Part shown: piece by piece, positions 42,745 through 51,412 of the stretch
Position numbering within the stretch: position 1 is the stretch's first letter
How the letters are laid out: every line of letters starts with the position of its first letter
NCBI RefSeq assembly: GCF_004135605.1
Contig: NZ_SDPT01000002.1
Span: 310,001 to 374,000, forward strand
From: Sphingomonas desiccabilis
GTDB lineage: Bacteria > Pseudomonadota > Alphaproteobacteria > Sphingomonadales > Sphingomonadaceae
Direction: 5' to 3'
DNA length: 64,000 nt
Translations under genes and position numbers: made by a program
Notes under the pieces: generated by a model
Databases searched by the model: none
Told to the model about the DNA's origin: nothing
Seen by the model: only the letters and a program-made list of their open reading frames with translations

Positions 42745-43357
42745 AGACACCGCCCTGGTGCTGCTCGCCGCCGGCCGCTCGCGCCGGTTCGGGGATAGGG
42801 ACAAGCTCACCGAGCGCTTCCTGGACAAGCCGCTCGCCTATCACGTGGTGACGGCGTTGGAGGCAGTGCCGTTTCGCTGCCGGATCGCGGTGGTCTGCCA
42901 GACCAGCCTGGATTTCGCCGCGCGCGGCTACACCGTCGTCGAGAACCCCGGCACCGAGGACGGGCAGGCCGGATCGGTGCGGCTGGGTGTCCAGACGGCA
43001 ATCGACCAGGGAGCGTCCGCGGTGCTGATCGCGCTCGCCGACATGCCGCGGGTGACCGCCACGCACGTCTATCGGCTCCTCGACTATGCCGAAGGGCCGG
43101 ATGCCGTGATCGCGTCCAGCAACGGCATTCACCCGACACCCCCTGCGCTGTTCGGGGCCAATCATTTCCCCGAGTTGTTGCGCTGCTGCGGTGACGAGGG
43201 TGCCCGCGCACTGGTGCGGGGCGGGCACCATGTGATCACGCGGGCGGACGAGTTGATCGACGTCGACACACCCGAGGACCTGGCGGCGCTGCGCACCGCC
43301 TATGGCCTCACGCCGGAGGTCGCCGCTATTCGTGCCGCAGCGCGTCGATCGGATTGA
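42731..43357 (+). CDS. mocA: molybdenum cofactor cytidylyltransferase
   Basis: A 208-residue MobA/MocA-type nucleotidyltransferase. The N terminus LVLLAAGRSRRFGDRDKL binds the nucleotide, and ALADMPRV holds the metal-binding aspartate. Placed directly behind XdhC, it most likely makes MPT cytosine dinucleotide for PaoC rather than the guanine form. The last 32 bases overlap the end of the convergent efflux permease gene. Confidence 0.88.
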   Translation: MLRAEDTALVLLAAGRSRRFGDRDKLTERFLDKPLAYHVVTALEAVPFRCRIAVVCQTSLDFAARGYTVVENPGTEDGQAGSVRLGVQTAIDQGASAVLIALADMPRVTATHVYRLLDYAEGPDAVIASSNGIHPTPPALFGANHFPELLRCCGDEGARALVRGGHHVITRADELIDVDTPEDLAALRTAYGLTPEVAAIRAAARRSD

Positions 43358-44534
43358 GCGCCGCTGCCCGTCGCGCCGGGAAATAGCCGAACACCACCCC
43401 GATCAGCGCTGCAATCGCAAAGGCGATCAGGTTGATCTGCGGCTCGAACAGATAGGGGACCTGCATCACCGGGGCGAGGACGAGGACCGCAAGTTGCGCG
43501 ATCACCAGCCCGACGATGCCGCCCAGACAGGACAGGGCGATCGCCTCCACCAAGAACTGCATGAGCACTTCGCGCGCGACCGCACCGATCGCCAGGCGGA
43601 TGCCGATCTCGCGCGTGCGTTCGGTCACCGAGACTAGCATGATGTTCATGATGCCGATCCCGCCGACGACGAGGCTGATGGCGGCGACGGCGGTGACGAT
43701 GCCGGTGAGGAGCGTGGTCGTGCCGGTGAGCGTCGCCGAGATCTGCGCCGTGTCGAAGATGTTGAAATCATCGTCCTTACCGCCGCTGATGTTCCGACGC
43801 TCGCGCAACAGATCGGTGACCGACGCCTGCACCGTGCTGCTTTCATAGGCGGCATCGACCCCGACCAGCATGAGGCGGATGTCGCGGCTGCCGGTGAAGC
43901 GGCGCTGCACCGTCTTGATCGGCATGATGACGACATCGTCCTGGTCGCCGCCGAAACCCGCCTGGCCACGTGTCGAAAGCGTGCCGACGACGTCGCAGGA
44001 GACGTTGCCGATGCGGAAGCGGTGGCCCACCGCCTCGCCGCCCCGGAAGAGGTTCTGCCGGACGGTGTTGCCGATGATGCAGACGGCCTTGCCCGCCTGT
44101 TCCTCGGCCGGTTGGAAGATGCGGCCCGAGGTGAGCGGCCAGGGCTGCACGCGGAAATAGTCGTTGGTGGTGCCGTTGATCGTCGTCGACCAGTTGGCGC
44201 CGTTGTAGATCGCGGTGGCGGCCGATTGCGCCTGGGGCGCCACCGCGGTCACGCCTGCGACCTGCTCGCGGATCGCCTCGACGTCCGCCTCTTCGAAGTC
44301 GGGCGGGCGGGGGCCGCCGCCGCCGCGTCCGAAGCCCTGGCCGGGGCGGATCTGAAGGATGTTAGTGCCGAGCGCTGCGATCTGGGACTGCACGGCGGAG
44401 GTAGTCGCCTTGCCCAGCGTCACCATGGTGACGACCGCTGCGACGCCGATGATGATGCCCAGCGTCGTCAGGAACGAGCGCAGCTTGTGCCGCAGGATCG
44501 AACGGACGGCCAGGAGGATGGTGGTGCCCAGCAT
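43326..44534 (-). CDS. macB: MacB-type ABC transporter permease
   Basis: A 402-residue permease: one N-terminal transmembrane segment (SILRHKLRSFLTTLGIIIGVAAVVTM), a periplasmic MacB_PCD domain (about 50-280) and three C-terminal transmembrane segments of the FtsX fold (VVGGIGIMNIMLVSVTERTREIGIR). It works with the separate ATPase directly upstream; in E. coli MacB these are one chain. Its ATG shares a base with the ATPase stop. In MacAB systems this drives export of macrolides, peptides or siderophores across the outer membrane. Confidence 0.93.
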   Translation of the reverse strand: MLGTTILLAVRSILRHKLRSFLTTLGIIIGVAAVVTMVTLGKATTSAVQSQIAALGTNILQIRPGQGFGRGGGGPRPPDFEEADVEAIREQVAGVTAVAPQAQSAATAIYNGANWSTTINGTTNDYFRVQPWPLTSGRIFQPAEEQAGKAVCIIGNTVRQNLFRGGEAVGHRFRIGNVSCDVVGTLSTRGQAGFGGDQDDVVIMPIKTVQRRFTGSRDIRLMLVGVDAAYESSTVQASVTDLLRERRNISGGKDDDFNIFDTAQISATLTGTTTLLTGIVTAVAAISLVVGGIGIMNIMLVSVTERTREIGIRLAIGAVAREVLMQFLVEAIALSCLGGIVGLVIAQLAVLVLAPVMQVPYLFEPQINLIAFAIAALIGVVFGYFPARRAAALNPIDALRHE

Positions 44535-45259
44535 CAGTCGACCGTCTCGCCCTGGCGATGGTTATGGTCCACCCGCTCGACGAGGCCATCCTTGAAGTGG
44601 ATGACCGTTCTCGCGAATGCCGCCATGTCCGGCTCGTGCGTGACCATCAGCACGGTGATGCCGCTCTGTGCGTTGAGGTCGCTCAACAGCTTCATGATCT
44701 CCACCGATCGCTCCGAATCGAGGTTGCCGGTCGGCTCGTCGGCAAGCAGCACGTCGGGCTGCGTCACGATCGCGCGGGCGATCGCCACGCGCTGCTGCTG
44801 ACCGCCCGAAAGCTCGGCCGGGGTGTGGTCCCACCATTGATCGAGCCCGACCTTGGCGAGCGCCGCCATGGCGGCTTCCCTGCGCTCGGCCTTGGCATCG
44901 CCGCGGTAGAGCAGGGGCAGTTCGACATTCTCGAGAGCGCTGGTGCGGGCGAGCAGATTGAACCCCTGGAACACGAAGCCGAGGTAACGCCGGCGCAGCA
45001 GCGCACGCTCGTCGCGGCCGAGCGTCTCCACATGGTGGCCGCGGAACTCGAACGTTCCCCCCGAGGGTACGTCGAGGCAGCCGAGGATGTTCATCGTCGT
45101 CGACTTGCCCGAACCCGACGGCCCCATCACCGCCACGAAGTCACCGGCTGCGATGTCCAGGTCGATGCCCTTCAGCGCCTGGAACTGCGTCGCCCCCTCA
45201 CCATAGACCTTGGTGACGTTGCGCAGGCGGATGATCGGCGCGGCGCCGTCACTGGCCAC
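44534..45259 (-). CDS. MacB-type ABC transporter ATP-binding protein
   Basis: A 241-residue ABC ATPase with Walker A GPSGSGKST, signature LSGGQQQRVAIARAI and Walker B VLLADEPTGNLD; FVFQGFNLL is the Q-loop. It is the LolD/MacB type. The GTG start at 45259 was chosen because GGAGG lies 5 bases before it; an in-frame TTG at 45337 lies inside the adaptor gene and lacks a ribosome site. It overlaps the adaptor gene by 11 bases and the permease by 1. Confidence 0.9.
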   Translation of the reverse strand: MASDGAAPIIRLRNVTKVYGEGATQFQALKGIDLDIAAGDFVAVMGPSGSGKSTTMNILGCLDVPSGGTFEFRGHHVETLGRDERALLRRRYLGFVFQGFNLLARTSALENVELPLLYRGDAKAERREAAMAALAKVGLDQWWDHTPAELSGGQQQRVAIARAIVTQPDVLLADEPTGNLDSERSVEIMKLLSDLNAQSGITVLMVTHEPDMAAFARTVIHFKDGLVERVDHNHRQGETVD

Positions 45260-46664
45260 GCTGGCCTCCACCGCCGCCCGCGCTGCGCTGACCGCGCGCC
45301 CCGCCGCCGGCGGCCGGTGCGGTCTGCCCGGCCGCAAGCTGACCGGTGATGACCTTCATGCCGGGCTTCAGCCCGCCGCCGACCACTTCGGTCATCTGCC
45401 CGTTGGTGTTGCCGGTGGAGATCTGCACCGGCTGCGGCTTCCCGTCCTCGCCCAGCACGTAGACGGTCTGCTGGCCGCTGCGGGAGGAAGTGGCGCTCTT
45501 TTCGGCGCCGCTGCCGCTGCCACGCCGGCGCGGGCCGGGCAGAAGCGCGCCGGTGATGCCGCCGCGGCTGCTGCCGCTCGCCGCCGTCCCGGCGTCAGTT
45601 GCAGGCGTGAAGCGGAGTGCCGCATTCGGCACCAGAAGCACCTGCGGGCGCTCGACCGTCACGATCTCGGCCGTCGCGGTCATGCCGGGGCGCAGCCGAA
45701 GCTCCGGGTTCTCGACACTCAGCGTCGCCGCATAGGAGACGACCTGACCGGTGGTGCTAGTCGCGGTGGTGGACGACGAGGAACTCGCGCTGGTTGTCAG
45801 GTTCGAACCCAGGTCGACCCGGGTGATCCGGGCCGGGAAGGTGGCGCCCGGGAAGGCGTCGACCGTGAAGTTCGCGCGCTGCCCTTCCTTCACCTGGCCG
45901 ACGTCCGCCTCGTCGATCGCGACCTCGAGCTTCATCGAGGAGAGGTCCTGGGCGATCACGAACAGGGTGGGGGTGTTGAACGAGGAGGCGACCGTCTGCC
46001 CCGGCTCGATCTGCCGAGCAAGCACGACGCCGTTGACGGGCGAGCGGATGATCGCGCGGGTGCGTTGGGTCTGGTCCGAATTGAGCTGCGCGCGTGCGGA
46101 GACGACGTTCGCCTCGGCAGCCCGCACGGACGCGACGGCGCGCGCGGCGGCGGCACGTGCCGTCTCCAGCTCGGTCTTTGCCGGAACGCGCCCGCCGGAG
46201 AGACGGCTTACCTCTTCCAGTCGTGCCAGCTGCGCCTGCGATTCCTGCTGCGTCGCCTTGGCCGTCGCAACGTCTGCCAGCCGCGCGTTCAGCGCCGCCT
46301 GGCTTTGCTGAATGGCGTCGTCGAGCCGCTCCGGGTCGATGAGGGCGAGCGGCTGGCCCGCGCTCACGCGGTCGTTGACGTCCACGACCACCTTGGTGAC
46401 GAGGCCCGACAATTCGGAACCCACCTCGACCTGGTTGGTGGGTGCGAGCTTGCCGGTGGCGGAGACGGTCACCGTCAGTGCACCCCGTTCCACGGCTTCG
46501 GTCGCATAGGATACGCCATCGGCGCCGCGGAAGCAGCGGGACAGCGCGAAGATCAGCAGCAGCAGGACGACCACGACGACGACCCACTTCAGTCGCTGCC
46601 GCCAGCGGGGCACCGGCTTGGCGCCCAGGAAGTCGTTGAGTTCGGTGGAGGTGGGTTCGGCCAT
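45249..46664 (-). CDS. macA: MacA-like periplasmic adaptor (HlyD family) of efflux system
   Basis: A 471-residue membrane fusion protein. One N-terminal membrane anchor (VVVVVLLLLIFAL, about 30-42) is followed by a lipoyl/barrel-sandwich domain, a long coiled-coil hairpin (Ala/Gln-rich segments about 115-205), and beta-barrel and membrane-proximal domains. The C terminus is a low-complexity Gly/Arg/Ser/Gln tail. It links the MacB pump to the outer-membrane factor whose gene precedes it with a 1-base overlap (TGATG type). Confidence 0.92.
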   Translation of the reverse strand: MAEPTSTELNDFLGAKPVPRWRQRLKWVVVVVVLLLLIFALSRCFRGADGVSYATEAVERGALTVTVSATGKLAPTNQVEVGSELSGLVTKVVVDVNDRVSAGQPLALIDPERLDDAIQQSQAALNARLADVATAKATQQESQAQLARLEEVSRLSGGRVPAKTELETARAAAARAVASVRAAEANVVSARAQLNSDQTQRTRAIIRSPVNGVVLARQIEPGQTVASSFNTPTLFVIAQDLSSMKLEVAIDEADVGQVKEGQRANFTVDAFPGATFPARITRVDLGSNLTTSASSSSSTTATSTTGQVVSYAATLSVENPELRLRPGMTATAEIVTVERPQVLLVPNAALRFTPATDAGTAASGSSRGGITGALLPGPRRRGSGSGAEKSATSSRSGQQTVYVLGEDGKPQPVQISTGNTNGQMTEVVGGGLKPGMKVITGQLAAGQTAPAAGGGARGQRSAGGGGGQRGQ

Positions 46665-48184
46665 CAGCGGTCCTGCGGGGTCTGGTCGGTCGGGGCGACG
46701 GCGGGGAAGCTGCCGGTGATGCGGGGAACGTCGCGGGTGTCGCCGCCTGGGATGGCGGCGGCGTCCCAGCCGCCGCCCAGGGCGGTGAAGAGCTGGACAA
46801 GCGCGCTCGCCTGGTCGGCCTGCGCCTGGACAAGGCCGTTGCTTGCCGAAAGCAGCGAGGCCTCGGCCTGGTTGAGGGTCGTGATGTCGGTCAGCCCCGC
46901 GCGATACTGGCTGCGCGAGAGGATGGCACTGTTGCGCGAGGCGTCCAGCGCCACCGCGAACTCTCGGGCACGGCGCTGCGCCGCGTCGAGGGCGACGATG
47001 GCATTTTCCACGTCCTCCAGCGCCGTCAGCACCGTCGAGCGATAGCTGAGCAGGGCACCCTCGGCCGCCGCTTCCTGCGAGCGGACCTGGGAACGTAATC
47101 GCCCGCCGTTGAAGATCGTCTGGGTGAGCCCGGCGAACAGCCCGCCGCTGATGACGTCGGCAAGATTGCCGAGGTTCGTGGCGTTCGTGTCGATGCTGCC
47201 GCTGATGGCGAGCGCCGGATACAGCTGCGCTCGCGCGACGCCGATCTGTGCGGTTGCCGCCGCCAGGCTACGCTCCGCCGCCAGGACGTCCGGACGCTGG
47301 CGCAGGGTGTCGGCAGGGATGCCGACGCCGACCGGGGTGACGGCGGCCGGGATCGGGCGGGTGGCCGCCATCGCTTCCTTGAGCGCACCGGGCGCGCGGC
47401 CCGTCAGCACCGCAAGGCGGGAAACGGCGGCGTTGTAGTTCGCCTCGATCGTGGGAATGGTGGCCGCGGTCTGCGCGCGCTGGGCCCGGGCGGTTTCCTG
47501 GTCGACCGACGAGACCAGCCCCGCCTGCACCCGGAAGCCGGCGATCTCCAGATTGTCGTCCTGAAGGGCAAGCGAGCTGCGGGCGTTGGCGAGCTGCGCC
47601 TGGGCAAGCCGGGCGGTGACGTAGTTGCGGGCGATCTCGGCCTGTTGCGCGATCAGCACCGTCGCATAGTCGAAGCGGCTCGCCTCTTTGCTCGCCCGGC
47701 TCGCCTCGATGGTGCGGCGCACGCCGCCGAACAGGTCCGCCTGGTAGCTCGCGTCCGCGCCCAGCGTGAAGTTGCCGCCGGTGCCGCGGCTGATGTTGGT
47801 GACGGTGCCGTCGGGCAGCGTGATCGCGGCGCTGCCGCCGCGAATGTTGAAGTTGCGCGAATAGCCGGCGGATCCGGAGAGGCTCGGCAGCAGCCCGGCA
47901 CGCGACTGCAGCAGCGACTCGCGGGCCTGCCGCAGGCGGATGACCGCCTGCGCGACGTCGAGGTTGGTGGTCGCGGTCTCCGCCACCAGCTGCCCCAGCA
48001 GCGGATCGTTGAAGCGTTCCCACCAGCGGGCGAGATCCTCGTGCCGGTTCTGGTCCGCGGCGACGGAATAGCGATCGGGGACGCCGAGCTCCGCGGGGGA
48101 AGCGGGCCGGTAATCCGGCCCCGCCGCGCAGGCGGACAAGACGGCGGGAGCGGCGAGAAGAACGGAAAGACGCCGGATCGACAT
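46664..48184 (-). CDS. NodT family outer-membrane efflux lipoprotein (TolC-like)
   Basis: A 506-residue RND/MacAB-type outer membrane factor. The signal peptide ends in a lipobox LSAC (cysteine about residue 18), followed by AAGPDYRPASPAELGVP, typical of the NodT group. Two OEP repeats with long alpha-helical barrel segments (LDVAQAVIRLRQARESLLQSRAGLLPSLS and its equivalent near residue 250) are seen. First gene of the operon outer-membrane factor, adaptor, ATPase, permease. The start MSIRRLSVLL was chosen over longer frames because it supplies the lipoprotein signal. Confidence 0.92.
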   Translation of the reverse strand: MSIRRLSVLLAAPAVLSACAAGPDYRPASPAELGVPDRYSVAADQNRHEDLARWWERFNDPLLGQLVAETATTNLDVAQAVIRLRQARESLLQSRAGLLPSLSGSAGYSRNFNIRGGSAAITLPDGTVTNISRGTGGNFTLGADASYQADLFGGVRRTIEASRASKEASRFDYATVLIAQQAEIARNYVTARLAQAQLANARSSLALQDDNLEIAGFRVQAGLVSSVDQETARAQRAQTAATIPTIEANYNAAVSRLAVLTGRAPGALKEAMAATRPIPAAVTPVGVGIPADTLRQRPDVLAAERSLAAATAQIGVARAQLYPALAISGSIDTNATNLGNLADVISGGLFAGLTQTIFNGGRLRSQVRSQEAAAEGALLSYRSTVLTALEDVENAIVALDAAQRRAREFAVALDASRNSAILSRSQYRAGLTDITTLNQAEASLLSASNGLVQAQADQASALVQLFTALGGGWDAAAIPGGDTRDVPRITGSFPAVAPTDQTPQDR

Positions 48185-48290
48185 GGCGGCGACAAGAGCC
48201 GCGTATCGCGGCTTCGTCCACTGTTTTCTTGTCGCGACTTGTAACGGTGGCGTCGCGATTTGCTTCCCGGGAGTTTTCCCGTGGCAGGGC

Positions 48291-48317
48291 CGGGGCGCCT
48301 CCTGGAAGCGCCCCGGC
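48291..48317 (-). terminator. hairpin after the POT transporter gene
   Basis: A perfect 9-base stem, CCGGGGCGC with its complement GCGCCCCGG, and a 9-base loop, just past the stop of the POT transporter and before the efflux operon. No T run follows on the minus strand, so termination by this hairpin alone is uncertain. Confidence 0.45.
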
Positions 48318-48323
48318 GATCGC

Positions 48324-49970
48324 TCAGCGCGTTTCGTTGCTGGTGTTAAACCCGGCTGCCTTGGGCTCGCCGATCTCCTGCTCACCGGCAAGCGCATGAT
48401 CGACATCGTCCTCCAGCGTCTCCAGGTGCATCAGGCGCTTCACGAACGGTGACACCAGCAGCACGGCCACGCCGATGCCGATCGTCCACCAGCCGATGGT
48501 ATCGTAGACGGCAAGGGTCCCTTCCTTGGTCATCACGCCGCCTTCGCCACCGGTCGCCTCACCGATCTTGCCGGCGACGAACTGGCCGACCGCCGTCATG
48601 TAGAACCAGGCGCCCATGATCAGGCTGGCCAGCGTCTTGGGCGAAAGCCGGTTCATGGCCGACAGGCCGACCGGCGACAGGCAGAGCTCGCCCGAGGTCT
48701 GGAACAGATAGACCAGGAACACGAACAGCACCGGCGTCGCGACACCCGGGCCGACCGAGTTGGCGCCCCAGACGAACACCAGGAAGGCGAAGCCCACCTG
48801 GAGCAGCGCCAGGCCGAACTTGGCGGGGGTCGACGGTTCAAGCCCGCGCTTGCCCAGCCACACCCACAGCCAGGCGAAGATCGGCCCCAGCAGCACGATG
48901 TAGAGCGGGTTGATCGACTGGAAGATCGACGCGGGCACGCCACCGCGATCGACATAGCGGTCGGTGTAGAGGTTGAGCGACCCGCCCGCCTGCTCGAACA
49001 GGCCCCAGAACACCGGATTGAGCGCGATCAGGAACAGGATCACCCACAGCCGGTGCCGTGCCTCGCGGTCCACACGGAACGACTGGAAAAGAACATAGCC
49101 GAGCAGCGCGAAGCCACTGACGGCGAGCAGCAGCTCGATCACGTCGCGGTACTGGATCAGCGCCCAGGCGATGGCGATCGACGCGAGGCCGAGGCCATAG
49201 AGCACATGCTCGAAGCGGATGCCGCCGACCTTGCGGGCCAGGGCTGCAGGATCGGGGGACTCGCCATGGCCCAGCAGCAGCGGCTTGAATCCCACGAAGA
49301 CGATCAGGCCCAGCAGCATGCCGACGCCCGCCGCGCCGAAGCCGTAGCTCCAGCCGTAGGTCTCGCCCAGCCAGCCGGCCAGGATCGTGCCCAGCGTCGC
49401 GCCCACGTTGATGCCGATGTAGAAGATCGTATAGGCGCCGTCGCGACGCACGTCGGTGCGCGGGTAGAGCTGGCCCACGATCACCGAGATGTTCGCCTTC
49501 AGGAAGCCGGTGCCGACGATGATGAAGGCGAGCGCCAGCCAGAAGATGTTGATGGCCGCGCCGCTGTTGCCGCCGCCGTCGCCTTCGAAGCCCATCATCG
49601 TGTGGCCGATCGTCAGCAGGATCGCGCCGAACAGCACGGCCTTGCGCTGGCCCAGATACCGGTCGGCGAGATAGCCGCCCAGCACCGGGGTGACGTACAC
49701 CAGGCTGTTGTAGGCGCCGTAGATCAGGTTGGCCTCGCCATCGCTGAACAGCCAGTGCTTGGTGAGGTAGAACACCAACAGCGCGCGCATGCCGTAGTAG
49801 GAGAAACGCTCCCACATCTCGGCGAAGAACAGGACGTACAGGCCCTTTGGATGGCCTGCGAACTCGGGCTTGCTGCTCATCGCGATGGACGCGCCACCGA
49901 CGAGCAATACCAACAGAAAGGCAACGGCGATTGCCGGAATGACAGCCACTAGATTCCCCTTTGAAGCCAT
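48324..49970 (-). CDS. POT family proton-coupled peptide transporter
   Basis: A 548-residue transporter of 12 to 14 membrane segments. The family motifs are present: EMWERFSYYGMR in helix 1, GYLADRYLGQRK, and the PTR2 signature FYIGINVGATLG. LFEQAGGSLNLY near residue 340 contains the conserved Glu-x-x-Gly helix 7 region. It would import di- and tripeptides with protons. The start MASKGNLVAV was taken, though no strong ribosome site is seen and an in-frame ATG lies 12 codons upstream (MHARRPG). The gene is alone on its strand between efflux and nitroreductase genes. Confidence 0.92.
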   Translation of the reverse strand: MASKGNLVAVIPAIAVAFLLVLLVGGASIAMSSKPEFAGHPKGLYVLFFAEMWERFSYYGMRALLVFYLTKHWLFSDGEANLIYGAYNSLVYVTPVLGGYLADRYLGQRKAVLFGAILLTIGHTMMGFEGDGGGNSGAAINIFWLALAFIIVGTGFLKANISVIVGQLYPRTDVRRDGAYTIFYIGINVGATLGTILAGWLGETYGWSYGFGAAGVGMLLGLIVFVGFKPLLLGHGESPDPAALARKVGGIRFEHVLYGLGLASIAIAWALIQYRDVIELLLAVSGFALLGYVLFQSFRVDREARHRLWVILFLIALNPVFWGLFEQAGGSLNLYTDRYVDRGGVPASIFQSINPLYIVLLGPIFAWLWVWLGKRGLEPSTPAKFGLALLQVGFAFLVFVWGANSVGPGVATPVLFVFLVYLFQTSGELCLSPVGLSAMNRLSPKTLASLIMGAWFYMTAVGQFVAGKIGEATGGEGGVMTKEGTLAVYDTIGWWTIGIGVAVLLVSPFVKRLMHLETLEDDVDHALAGEQEIGEPKAAGFNTSNETR

Positions 49971-50081
49971 GGCGGCGCCGCGGTTTCCCGGGCGCCTGGC
50001 GTGCATGGCGCGCGAGACTAGCGGAGAATCGCGTCGTGCCAAGCAGTTGTTGCCCGCGGTCCATGCCGCTAGGCCCTCCCG

Positions 50082-50663
50082 ATGACCTTCAACGACCGCA
50101 CCACGCCGCTTTCGCTGCTCGCCACCCGCCGCTCGGGCAAGGCACGCGAGATGGTCGCTCCCGGCCCGACACCCGAGCAGATCGACGCGATGCTGGCGCT
50201 TGCCGCGCGCACGCCAGACCACGGCAAGCTGGCGCCGTGGCGATTCGTCGTGGTGCCGGACGACCGGCGCGCGGCGTTCAACGCGATGCTGGCGGATGCC
50301 TATCGGACGGAAAAGCCCGATGCCGGCCGGCTGGAGCTGGATGCGATGGCTGGCTTCGGCGTGCCGGCCCCGGCCTTGGTGGTGGTACTGTCCTCGCCCC
50401 GCCCCGACAGCCATATCCCGCTGTGGGAGCAGCAGATGTCCGCCGGCGCCGCCGCCATGAACCTGCTGCACGCCGCCCATGCCATGGGCTTCGTCGCAAG
50501 CTGGATCACCGGCTGGCCGAGCCTGTCGCCGACGGTGCGCGACGCCTTCGGCAGCGATCCGGAGCGGATCGTCGGCTTCGTGTTCATCGGCACGCCGGGC
50601 AAGCCGCTGGAGGAGCGCCCGCGGCCGGACCTCGCCGCGGTGGTCAGCCGCTGGGATGGTTGA
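50082..50663 (+). CDS. nitroreductase family protein (YdjA-like)
   Basis: A 193-residue FMN-dependent oxidoreductase with the short YdjA/TdsD form. The FMN-binding start LLATRRSGKAREMV, the LAARTPDHGKLAPWRFVVV segment and the ending GTPGKPLEERPRP are all typical. The start overlaps no other gene. The natural substrate is unknown. A GntR-type regulator follows after 37 bases on the same strand, so the pair may be one unit. Confidence 0.9.
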   Translation: MTFNDRTTPLSLLATRRSGKAREMVAPGPTPEQIDAMLALAARTPDHGKLAPWRFVVVPDDRRAAFNAMLADAYRTEKPDAGRLELDAMAGFGVPAPALVVVLSSPRPDSHIPLWEQQMSAGAAAMNLLHAAHAMGFVASWITGWPSLSPTVRDAFGSDPERIVGFVFIGTPGKPLEERPRPDLAAVVSRWDG

Positions 50664-50700
50664 GGCTGGACGCGCTGCTCGGTTGCTGTATTAAGGCAGC

Positions 50701-51051
50701 ATGGCAGCGATCGAGAACGACGACAGCCCCGTGTACCTGAAACTCCGCGCGATCGTGGCTGCCGCCATCTTGCGCGGGGAATATCGGGCAGGAGACCAGC
50801 TCCCCTCGGTCCGCGCCTTTGCCGCAGAGCAGGGGGCGAACCCGTTGACGGTCGCCAAGGCCTATCAGACCTTCCAGGACGACGGGTACGTCGAGGTCCG
50901 GCGTGGGGTCGGCATGTTCGTGCTCGCGGGTGCCGCCGAGCGGCTGCGGCTTGCCGAGCGTGACCGCTTCCTGGCGGGGACCTGGCCGCGGGTGCGCGAG
51001 CAGATCGCGCTGCTGGGCCTGGATCTGCACGACCTGCTGGAGCACGCCTGA
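50701..51051 (+). CDS. GntR family transcriptional regulator (YtrA-like, short form)
   Basis: A 116-residue regulator with the winged helix-turn-helix only: YLKLRAIVAAAILRGEYRAGDQLPSVRAFAAEQGANPLTVAKAYQTFQDDGYVE. The lack of a large effector domain and the length fit the YhcF/YtrA subfamily, which usually acts on adjacent ABC transporter genes; none lies next to it here. A short C-terminal helix (LRLAERDRFLAGTWPRVREQIALLGLD) would dimerise. Confidence 0.9.
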   Translation: MAAIENDDSPVYLKLRAIVAAAILRGEYRAGDQLPSVRAFAAEQGANPLTVAKAYQTFQDDGYVEVRRGVGMFVLAGAAERLRLAERDRFLAGTWPRVREQIALLGLDLHDLLEHA

Positions 51052-51115
51052 CGCCTTGTCGGGAACCGGGCACGGTTCGACGACGTTCTCCCCTGTTGAT
51101 AAAAGGGGAAAGATC

Positions 51116-51340
51116 ATGCGGCAGGACAGCAGCTCCGTGCCCGGAGCGACAGGCTCCCGGGTCGCCTATCGGCTTTCGGAAACCAACCACTGCCCGGGCT
51201 GCGGCCAGAGCCACTGGTTCGTCGGCCGGATGTCGGCTGAATGTGCGTTCTGCCACACCGCACTGCCGATCAGCGGGGTGCACAGTATCGGCAGTGGCGT
51301 GACCCGCACCTCGCCGCGGCCACCACTGCTCGCGGCCTGA
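51116..51340 (+). CDS. small zinc-ribbon-like protein
   Basis: A 74-residue protein with two CxxC pairs: C26-PGC-29 and C43-AFC-46, spaced as in zinc ribbons, with a W34 between. The ribosome site AAGGGGAA is 6 bases before the ATG and lies in the arm of a possible short hairpin (CCCCT ... AGGGG) that could hide it. Similar small CPGCG proteins occur in other sphingomonads without known function. It lies 64 bases after the GntR regulator. Confidence 0.65.
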   Translation: MRQDSSSVPGATGSRVAYRLSETNHCPGCGQSHWFVGRMSAECAFCHTALPISGVHSIGSGVTRTSPRPPLLAA

Positions 51341-51412
51341 CGGCGGCGCGAACGGCCCTTGTCCCCGGGGAGCCCGCAGGATAGCGGCGGTTCCGTGCCG
51401 TCGCCTGCCGCC

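Noticed and set aside
44534..45337. MacB ATPase starting at TTG 45337
   Set aside because: No ribosome site there, while GGAGG stands 5 bases before GTG 45259.
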